Positions 43,927 through 52,700 of a DNA stretch of 64,000 nt are shown in pieces; position 1 is the stretch's first letter; each line of letters opens with the position of its first letter. The translations under genes were made by a program, and so were the position numbers. Origin of the DNA: Pseudomonas fluorescens (lineage in GTDB: Bacteria > Pseudomonadota > Gammaproteobacteria > Pseudomonadales > Pseudomonadaceae). Below the pieces are notes generated by a model. The model was given only the letters and a program-made list of their open reading frames with translations. It made no database searches and was not told the origin of the DNA. The stretch covers positions 3,144,501-3,208,500 of the forward strand of contig NZ_CP078138.1 in assembly GCF_019212185.1 (NCBI RefSeq). The letters run 5' to 3'.

Positions 43927-45066
43927 TCACGACTCTGGCCATCCACGATCCGGCAGATTTACACGAAAAATCGTACCCTGCTCCAGTTTGGACTCGACCT
44001 CTATAGAACCGCCATGCCCTTCTACAATTTGAGCAGCTATGAATAAACCGAGGCCAAGACCAGAGGATGCGCCTGGTTTACCCTCTGAATATCTGGAATA
44101 GCGTCCCTCCGGATTAAAGAGCGTAGGCAAGAAGTTGGCTGGAATTGGCTCTCCGTGATTTTGCACGTGAAAGCAAGCACCGGTGCCATTTCTGGTCAGC
44201 ATGACATTGATAGGACGCTTTGGATCTCCGTGCCGCACGGCGTTGCCAATAAGGTTTGAGAACACCTGTGCCATGCGTGGCGGGTCGTACTGGCCGGTTA
44301 CTTTTCCCTCAACGCTGGTAATGATCTTCGATTTCGGGTGGGCCGCAGTGAGTTCATTCACGACTGATGTACAAACAGCCGTTAGATCAACAACTTCTCG
44401 CCTCACCGGTATTCCTGTACCCAGGTTACAACGGGCCAAGTCTAGAAGGTCGGCAACCATCTGGTTCGCGCTTAAAACACTGGCGGAAATCTGAGAAATT
44501 ATTTTTTTTCCACGGGGGCCTAATTCTTCCGTTTGTTTCAGCAAATCGGCACCCAGCGTTACAGCGCTCAATGGCGTGCGAAGATCGTGGCCCAATACGC
44601 CCAGTACCATTTTTCGGGTCGCCTCCACCGCTTGCCCGTAGGACGCAATCGATTCGATAAGCGCTTGGTCTATCGCTTCGTTGAATCGGATCACATCTTC
44701 CATTTGATGATCTTCCCCGGCGTATCCTTGGGCAAGCCACAGTCTGAGCACGCTTGACCTAAGCGCACGATACTCGGCAACCATCTGATCCATTGTGAAG
44801 CCCGCCATCAGGCGCGTTAATGCGTGGGTTACAGCCGCCGATTCGTCTTGCGTGCTAGGCCCGAGCCCCTGGGATTTGTCGATCTGTTGCTGCTCGGTTT
44901 GAGAGGTGCGCAAATCGCGAGCAACAGCCTGCAAAATATATTCAGAATGGTTTCTCAGACCTCGGGAATCCATGGTTGGCATCGGAGTGTTCACCGACCT
45001 GGCGAACGCTTCCCAAGCTTGCAAAATAGGCTCCATATTTTCGTCGATGAAATCTGAAAGCCTCAT
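43927..45066 (-). CDS. Sensor histidine kinase, cytoplasmic
   Basis: The 379-residue protein has no membrane segment. An N-terminal helical sensor part (about 1-150, with HALTRLMAGFTMDQMVAEYR) resembles RsbRD/TRS-type domains; a HisKA domain follows (GVLGHDLRTPLSAVTLGADL, His about 159) and then an HATPase domain with FSNLIGNAVRHGDP and SSGLGLGLFIAAQIVEGHGG in pieces. It is divergent from a single-domain response regulator gene, its probable partner. The coding DNA is clearly more AT-rich than neighbouring genes, hinting at acquisition by transfer. Confidence 0.9.
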   Translation of the reverse strand: MRLSDFIDENMEPILQAWEAFARSVNTPMPTMDSRGLRNHSEYILQAVARDLRTSQTEQQQIDKSQGLGPSTQDESAAVTHALTRLMAGFTMDQMVAEYRALRSSVLRLWLAQGYAGEDHQMEDVIRFNEAIDQALIESIASYGQAVEATRKMVLGVLGHDLRTPLSAVTLGADLLKQTEELGPRGKKIISQISASVLSANQMVADLLDLARCNLGTGIPVRREVVDLTAVCTSVVNELTAAHPKSKIITSVEGKVTGQYDPPRMAQVFSNLIGNAVRHGDPKRPINVMLTRNGTGACFHVQNHGEPIPANFLPTLFNPEGRYSRYSEGKPGASSGLGLGLFIAAQIVEGHGGSIEVESKLEQGTIFRVNLPDRGWPES

Positions 45067-45080
45067 GGCGTCCCCATTAA

Positions 45081-45093
45081 AACGTTGTACGTT
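45081..45093. promoter_or_regulatory. Dyad in the kinase/regulator promoter region
   Basis: AACGT-TGT-ACGTT (45081-45093) is a small perfect dyad 15 bases upstream of the kinase ATG, in the region shared with the divergent response regulator gene. The function is unknown. Confidence 0.25.
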
Positions 45094-45241
45094 ACGAAAG
45101 TGCCCATCGACGGAAGTTTTACCCTTGAGTCAGTTTAGTTGAATGAAGGACATAATTCCTCTGCCAGTGACCGTTCGTCAGTTGACCTAAACGGTTATAA
45201 CTTTCGGAGCCCTAAACTTAAATAACTTAATGGATAGCATA

Positions 45242-45619
45242 ATGCCTACCACCGTACTGGTCATCGATGATGATGAAACCTTACGCTCCTTGATGGCAGA
45301 TGCGATTTCGCTTCTGGGGGTCCTCGTGATTGAATGCGCGTCTGCCGATGAGGCTCTGCCCAAGCTCGAAAACCCTCCACCGATCGTTCTCGTGGTTACA
45401 GATATCTGCATGCCGGGCAGCATAGATGGATTGGAGCTGGCGCGAGTCATTTGGTCACGCTGGCCTAACCTCCCAGTTATCCTCACCTCGGGCAATGCCT
45501 TGATTCCAGAGGGTTTGCTGCCTGCCAACGCAACCTTCCTGCGCAAACCCTGGTCGCTATTGACTCTGCATCAAACGGTCAAAGCGTATCTCCCTATGTT
45601 AAGCATCAGCCGGTTCTAA
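45242..45619 (+). CDS. Single-domain response regulator
   Basis: ATG 45242 (125 residues) has GGAT about 8 bases upstream; ATG 45230 would add four residues but has no ribosome-binding site. The product is one receiver domain: the acidic pocket in VLVIDDDETL, phospho-acceptor Asp in VVTDICMPG, Thr/Ser in ILTSGNAL and Lys in FLRKPWSLL. There is no output domain, so it must act through protein contacts or a phosphorelay. It is divergent from the histidine kinase gene. Its stop overlaps that of the small gene at 45616 by 4 bases. Confidence 0.9.
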   Translation: MPTTVLVIDDDETLRSLMADAISLLGVLVIECASADEALPKLENPPPIVLVVTDICMPGSIDGLELARVIWSRWPNLPVILTSGNALIPEGLLPANATFLRKPWSLLTLHQTVKAYLPMLSISRF

Positions 45620-45834
45620 AATGTCTTATCGTGAATTTTCCTTTCGATAATTGAGCTCAATTCTCTAAAAGGAAATTGGGCATAAATTCGTATGAATTTA
45701 CAGTTGCGCTCATGACTGAACGCTGTGGCGTCGGCGAAATGCTGGACAAGTCCACAGTATCGGCAGCTCACCAACGGCCCCTCAAACCGCCAATACTTGT
45801 TCCAGATCTGCAGTGGAAAGTAGATCGTCGGCAT
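45616..45834 (-). CDS. Small Cys/His protein, uncharacterised
   Basis: A 72-residue ORF, MPTIYFPLQIWNKYWRFEGP at the start. It holds CRYCG (about 24-28) and, 14-18 residues on, HERNC, together a plausible Cys3His zinc knuckle, and a basic C-terminus. I recall similar small proteins in Pseudomonas but no function. Supporting a real gene are the ATG behind a weak GGA site and the metal-site spacing; against is the short length. Its stop overlaps that of the response regulator on the other strand. Confidence 0.5.
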   Translation of the reverse strand: MPTIYFPLQIWNKYWRFEGPLVSCRYCGLVQHFADATAFSHERNCKFIRIYAQFPFRELSSIIERKIHDKTF

Positions 45835-45939
45835 TGCGATGTCCGCCTGTGAATGAGTAGCACATTCCCTGTGTAGGAGCTCGGTAGACCGAACCTGTAA
45901 TCTGGGACTTCCTAAAGTTCTTAATGATTTATTTGGGGT

Positions 45940-46665
45940 TCATTTAGTGTGGCTGCAGGTGTAACGCAACAATCGGTCTGTCTCGGTCTTGACTACCAAG
46001 TAGCACTCACAGCTGAGCCGTTCGAGGCAAGGCCTATCCAGTACCGTTATCTGTCCTCGGCTGTATTCGATGACACCTAGGCGCTGCAGTTTTCCTGCTG
46101 CCTCGGTGACGCCTTCGCGACGTACGCCGAGCATGTTTGCAATCAGCTCCTGGGTCATATTTAGACGGTTGCCGTGCAGTCGGTCCAGCGACAACAGCAG
46201 CCATCGACATAACTGCTGATCGATCGAATGATGGCGATTGCACAGGGCAGTCTGTGACATTTGCGTGATCAGTGCCTGGGTGTAGCGCAGCATTAGAATG
46301 AGCAAATCACCGTGACGGTTGAACTCTTTCTTGAGCTTTTGCCCGGGCAGACGAAACGCAACGCCGGCACTCTGCACCACTGCTCGGCTGGAGGTACTTT
46401 CGCCTCCCATGAACAAAGCGATGCCGATCAAACCTTCGTTGCCGACTACAGCGATTTCCGCGGATGAGCCGTTTTCCGTGACATGTAGCAGCGAGATGAT
46501 CGCATCCGTAGGGAAGTAAACGTGCCGTAGCGTATCCCCCGGTTCATACAATACATCCCCCAGCCCCAGGCTGACCTGTTCGAGATACGGAACAAGGCGC
46601 TGGAGGTCCTCAGCTGGCAAGGTCGCAAGCAGGTGATTGTCGGTTGGCTGGGGAATGACAGACAT
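45940..46665 (-). CDS. Crp/Fnr-family transcriptional regulator
   Basis: The 241-residue protein has a cyclic-nucleotide-binding-like beta-roll (about 15-130; LGDVLYEPGDTLRHVYFPTD, GNEGLIGIALFMGG), a dimer helix (about 130-150) and a C-terminal HTH_Crp domain with NMTQELIANMLGVRREGVTE. The cAMP-binding Arg/Ser signature of CRP and the FNR cysteine cluster are not evident, so the signal is unknown. It sits just downstream of the cyclic glucan synthase gene on the same strand, with 76 bases between, and may be co-transcribed with it or regulate it. Confidence 0.92.
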   Translation of the reverse strand: MSVIPQPTDNHLLATLPAEDLQRLVPYLEQVSLGLGDVLYEPGDTLRHVYFPTDAIISLLHVTENGSSAEIAVVGNEGLIGIALFMGGESTSSRAVVQSAGVAFRLPGQKLKKEFNRHGDLLILMLRYTQALITQMSQTALCNRHHSIDQQLCRWLLLSLDRLHGNRLNMTQELIANMLGVRREGVTEAAGKLQRLGVIEYSRGQITVLDRPCLERLSCECYLVVKTETDRLLRYTCSHTK

Positions 46666-46741
46666 GGGTGGAGCACCGTTGCGCAGGAGGGGGGGAGCGT
46701 CTCAGGTTACTCCCATGCGCGTTAAGACGGCTTATCAATAT

Positions 46742-49700
46742 CTACTCATCGACGGTCTCTGCGAATCCTGGCGTCTGAGGCATGGGAAATCGGGCGCGGC
46801 AATCTACTCGAATCCAACGCTGCAGGCCGTCGTCATTTAGAGTCAGGGCCATACCACTCAACGGCTCTCCGTCGAGAGTCATCAAGGTGAGGGGCGAACT
46901 GCCTTGATGCACATCGAAGTGGTAAAGCGTTTTACCGTAGCGGTAGTGCAGCTTGAAACCCGGCCAGTCGACGGGGATCAGCGGATCGATACTCAGCGTT
47001 CGACCGTTGCGTTGTACGCCGAGCAATGACTCGACAATCAGCCGATACATCCAGCCGGCCGAACCGGTGTACCAGGTCCAGCCGCCTCGCCCAGCATGGG
47101 GCGGGGCGCCATAGACGTCGGCGGCCATGACATACGGCTCGACCTTGTAGGTGTCGATGCGAGCAAGGTTGCCAGGGTCGGCAGGGTTGATCAGTTTGAG
47201 CAGCTCCCACGCTTTGTCGGCATCGCCCAATTGCGCGAATGCCATGCCGGCCCAGACGGCAGCATGGGTGTATTGCCCGCCATTCTCGCGCACGCCGGGC
47301 ACATAGCCCTTGATGTAGCCGGGGTCAAGCACCCCCTTGTCAAAGGGCGGGTCAAGCAGCAGTACGGCGCGGATGTCTCGCCTGATCAAATGTTCATCCA
47401 GCGCCTGCATGGCCTTGGTCTGACGCCGGGTAGACCCGGCCCCGGAAAGCACCGACCAGCTTTGGGCGATAGAATCAATGCGACATTCTTGATTGCTTGC
47501 CGAGCCGAGCGGTTGCCCATCATCGAACCAGGCACGGCGATACCAGCCGCCGTCCCACGCATTTTGTTCGAGGTTGCGTTGCAGTGTCGCTGCAATGTCG
47601 CTGCAGCGTTTGGCGAAGGCGTGATCACCGTGCCAGCGCGCTGTCACGGCAAACTGCACCAACACCTGATAGCTGAAGAAGCCCAGCCAGACACTTTCAC
47701 CTTCACCCAGATGGCCGACACGATTCATGCCGTCGTTCCAGTCGCCGGAGCCCATCAGCGGTAAATCGTGGCGACCGCGGCGCAGGCTATGTTCGATGGC
47801 ACGCACGCAGTGTTGATATAGGGGCTCTTGTAGTGACGAGACCACCGGCAGGTCATAGTAAGACTCTTCGCCAGCCGCCAATAGGCGTCCTTCCAGATAC
47901 CCGATCGGTTCTTCCAGCACCGCCACGTCCCCGGTCATTTCGACATAGCGGTTGGTGGCAGCCACCAGCCACAGAAAGTCATCCGAACAGGCCGTACGAA
48001 CCCCCCGATTCATCGGCGGATGCCACCAGTGCTGCACATCACCCTCCACATACTGATGGCCGGCACACAGGAGCAGATGCCTGCGTACGGCCGCAGGATC
48101 GGCATGGATCAGGGCCATGCTGTCCTGCAACTGATCGCGAAAACCGATGGCGCCACCCGATTGGTAATAGCCGCTGCGGGCCTGGAATCGGCAGGCGATG
48201 ACCTGATACATCAACCAGCCGTTGACCATGACATCTACCGCCGGCACGCCGGTTTCGATACGAATGACCCCGAGCAGTGAGCGCCAGTGTTCCCGAACCT
48301 GTTGCAACTGCTCGGCCGCGGCGATGCTACCGCGATATCGTTGTACCAGCCGGGTAGCGTCGTTGCTCGAGGCGGCTGCCCCCAGACGCAGGATGACCTC
48401 CTTGCTCTGGCCATCGGCGAGCTCGACCGACACTTGCAGGGCGGCACAAGGGTCCAGGCCGCCACCCATCCGTCCGGACAATCCGGCGTGCTGCATCGCT
48501 GCCGGCGAGGCCAGGGTGCCACTGCGGCCTATGAACTCGGTTCGATCCGCGCTGACACCGTGATCGACGGTATCGGTGTCGAAGAACGCCACCCGCTCGG
48601 AAAACTCCAGCGAGTAGGCATTACGGGCGAAAAGGGCGCCGGTGGCCGGGTCGGACTGGGTGACTACATGCATCGCCGATTTGCTGCGCAGATCGCCTAG
48701 CACCCATTCCACATAGCCGGTGACCGACAGTGAGCGACTGCGCCCCGAGCGGTTGCTCAGCAATAGTCGGGAGAATTTGATCGGTGCATCCTGCGCCACA
48801 TAAATCCATAGCTCGCTGTAAATGCCGTCTTCCTCATGTTCGAATACGCTGTAACCGAAGCCGTGGCGGGTCTGGTAGGGGCCTTTTCCAGGGCAGGGGT
48901 GCGGGGCGGGAGACCAAAAGTGCCCGGTCTCTTCATCACGCAGATAAATCGCTTCGCCGCCGCGATCGGTGACCGGGTCGTTGTGCCAGGGCGTCAGGCG
49001 AAACTCATGGGCGTTTTCGGCCCAGGTATAGGCACTGCTGGTTTCCGAGACCACCGTGCCGAATTGCCCGTTGGCGATCACATTGACCCACGGCGCGGGC
49101 GTCGGTTGGGTCGCCAGCCCGCTGATGATGTACTCATTGCCATCGGCGCTGAAGCCTCCATACGCGTTGCCCAGCAGCAGTGCCGAAGGTTTCGGTCGAA
49201 CCGCTCCGGCCCCGGCCTGATAGGGCCTTGTTGCAACGAATGGCGCCTGCACCGGCGATACCCCGCGCCGATGAATCTGTTCGGCGAGGCTGCCCGACCC
49301 TTCGTTCAGTACGAGCCTGGCCACCGAGAGCACCAGCACGCGATCTTCGTTGGACAGCTGTTGTACCGCGCGAACGAAAATACCGCCCGGACGATCCAGC
49401 AGCGTGGCCTCGCTGCCCGAGGTAATCAGGCCCATGATTGCATCCTGCAGTTGTTGGCGATAACCGGCCTGGTCTTCGTTCCAGATCAACAGGTCGACCA
49501 CCAGACCTTTTTGCCGCCAGTAGGCGTGGGCCTGAATCAACTGCCGCACCAGAGCGATGTTGTCCAGGCTTTGGATTTGCAGCAGAACCACCGGCAGGTC
49601 GCCGGAGATGGCCTGCCCCCAGAGCCCCGACTGATTGCGCCGGTTGGCCATTAGTACGGCGTTGTCGGCGCGCAACGAGGCGTTCGCATACAGCAGCGAC

Positions 49701-52700
49701 GAGGCCATCTGTTCGAACAGACGGGCGTCGGACAGTGAGATATTGAGCTGGCGCAGCAGCACCTGGCTGTGGGTCCAGGACAGGTCGAAAACTCGGTCGG
49801 CCAGGTGCCGGTCGCGATATTTGTTGATCAGGTTGAGGCAGTCATCACGGGTATCGGCGACACCGCTGGCCAGATCGATGGTGGCCTGTTGGCCCGGTTG
49901 CAGGGTAATCCTGCAGCGTATCGCGACCACCGGGTCGAGCACCGGACCGGCACTGCCTGACAATGTCAGGCACCCGGCATCGAGGGCGGCCGGTGCCACG
50001 AGGCTGCGGCCCCGGCCGATGAAGCGGGCGCGATCGGTTTCGTACGAGATCGCATCGATGTCGACGCCGTGCGCCGCCAGCAAATGGCACATCCACGGCG
50101 TCGGTTCATCGCTGGCCCGGGGACGGCGGCTGCAGACAATGGCCTGGAGCGCCGGCAGCAGTTCGGTTTGCACGAACAGTTTGCTGAACGCCGGGTGCAT
50201 GGCATCGCTCGCCGGGGACGTCAGCACCACTTCGGCATAGGTGGTGATTTCCAGCGTCTTGGCCGATGACGCGAGGTTGGTGATACGCAGGCGGCGCAGT
50301 TCGACGTCGTCTTCGGGCGAGACCACAATCTCCATGTGGGTGTCAAAATCCAGGTTGCGCGCGCGGAACTCGGCCCGCGAATCGCTGAAGATCGCCTCAT
50401 GGCTGTCGGGCTGTTGCAGCGTGGGCTGATGCGCAGCCGACCAGACCGTATTGGTCTGGACATCGCGCAGGTAGCAGAACGTGCCCCAGTTGTCTTGGGA
50501 AATGTCCTCCTGCCAGCGGGTCACGGCCATGTCATGGCGGCGGCTGTAACCACCGCCGCCGCTGGTGAGCATGACGTGGTAGCGACCGTTGGACAGCAAT
50601 TGCACGGCCGGCCGTTTGTGGCCTGGGTCAGCGAATACCCGAAGCCCGGCATCGTGGCCCAGGCCTCCATCGCCGAGTGCTGGCGGCTGTGCAGTCTGCA
50701 GGTACGGCGCGGTGGATTTGGGCACCCGTTCCTGCAACAACAGCAAGGCCGATTGCAGCGCTGGGTCGGCCTCGAACCGGCGCTGCATGGGTTGATTGAG
50801 CAAGTGGCTGGTCAAGGCCAGCAGGCTCATGCCCTGGTGGTGCGCCATGAACGAGCGGACCACCGCGTGGGTCTGGCCGCGCGGCAAGCGGGCCTCGGTG
50901 TAGTCCACCGCCTCATACAAACCGAAGCGCCCGGTAGAGCCTTGCTGGGCAAGCCGCTGCAGGTTTTCACAGGCCGCCTCGGCATCGACCAGCAACGCCA
51001 GGGCGCTGGCGTAGGGCGCGATCACTACATCATTGCTCAGTCCGCGTTGCAGCCCAAGGGCCTGGACACCGAAGGCGCGATATTGATAGTTGAAATGGGC
51101 GTCGAGGGCGTAATAGCCCGATTCCGAAACACCCCAGGGAATGTCCAGCAGGTTGCCGTGTTCAATCTGCACCGCCACGGCGGCGCGGCACGTCTTGTCC
51201 AGCAGGCTGCCGTCATAGTTGGGCATCACCAGCATGGGCATCAGGTATTCAAACATCGAGCCCGACCAGGACAGCAAGGTCGGTACCCCAGCGTTTTCGC
51301 CCAGCAGCCTTCCCAGTGTAAACCAGGCGCGTTGGGGGATTTGTCCCTGGGCGATGGCCAGGTAATTGGTCAGTCGCACCTCGGAGGCCAGCAGATCGTA
51401 GTAGCCGCTGTCGAGCCTCCGGTCTTCGGCGTTGTAACCGATGACGAACAGGTCTCGCTGCGGGTCGAACAACAACGAGAAATCCATCTGCGCCAGTGAT
51501 CTGGATAACCGGGTCAGACGCTCCAGGGTTTGCAGGCTGTTGCTGGCAGCACGGCGCACGCGTTCGACCTGAGGTTGATGCTGCGCGGCCCAGTCGGCGA
51601 GGTTCAGGCCGGCCAGTTGACGCAAGCTGCATGCGGTCGATGGCTGGCTGAGCAAGGGCGCGGGGAGTCGATAGCGCTGCAGTTCGTCTGACCAGTCGCG
51701 GCATTGACGGTTGAACAGGTCGCGCCAGTAGAGGCTTTCATCATCAAGTCCCACGGGGCTGTCCGCAAGCTGCTTGCCAGCGGCGTGAAACAGTTCTGCC
51801 AGCGCCTCGGGGGACATCGCTGGTGGGGCCTGCTCAAGCATAGTTCGCAGTTCGTCGAGCGCCCGGTCATCTGCGCCCGCAGCACGTCGGGCCTGTGCAA
51901 GGACTTCCAGGGTGTCGCGCAGGCCCTTGATCAGTGCAGGACCGAACATCGGCGCGTCCGCCAGTTGCGTCAGGCCGGCACTCAGGGTCAGCAGCAGCCC
52001 GGCCAGGTTGCCGCTGTCTACGGTGGACACGTAATGCGGGTGTAGCGGCTCCCGGGTCTGCGTGTCGTACCAGTTGTAGAAGTGCTGCCGATAACGCTCC
52101 AGGCCGTCCATGCTGTCCAACGACGCGGCCAGCCGTGTCAGCAGCCGTTCGGTGCTCAAGTAGGCGAAGTCATGTGCGGCCAGGTGGGCGAGCAAGGACA
52201 TGCCCATATTGGTGGGCGAGGTGCGATGGGCAATGGCTGGCCGGGGTTGCTCCTGCACGTTGTCCGGTGGCAACCAGTGATCCTCGGGTCCGACGTATTG
52301 ATCGAAGAACGCCCAGGTCTTGCGCGTCAGCAACCGCAGGAAGCGCAATTGCTCGGCCGAGGGTTCGAACACCGACTGTTTAGGGGCTGCACTGAGTCGC
52401 CAAGCGATCCACGGACCGGCGAGCCACGACAGCAGCAGGGGCGTGGCAATGGCCAGTGTCTGCGGGTGGTTCACCAGCAAGGCCAGCGAGACCAGGGCCG
52501 ATACCGGCTCGATCCACATCTGGCGATAGAGGCCGGACAGACAGTTTTGCGTGTTGCGCTCGACCTCGCGCGAGGGCTGCCATTGCAGCAGCCGGCGGCG
52601 GCTGAAGCCGATTCGCCAGAGCGAGCGCAAGATGGCATCGGCGCTGTAATACATCTCGAAGGGCAGCCAGGCCAGCGTCAGGCAAGCCCGGGCCAGGTCC

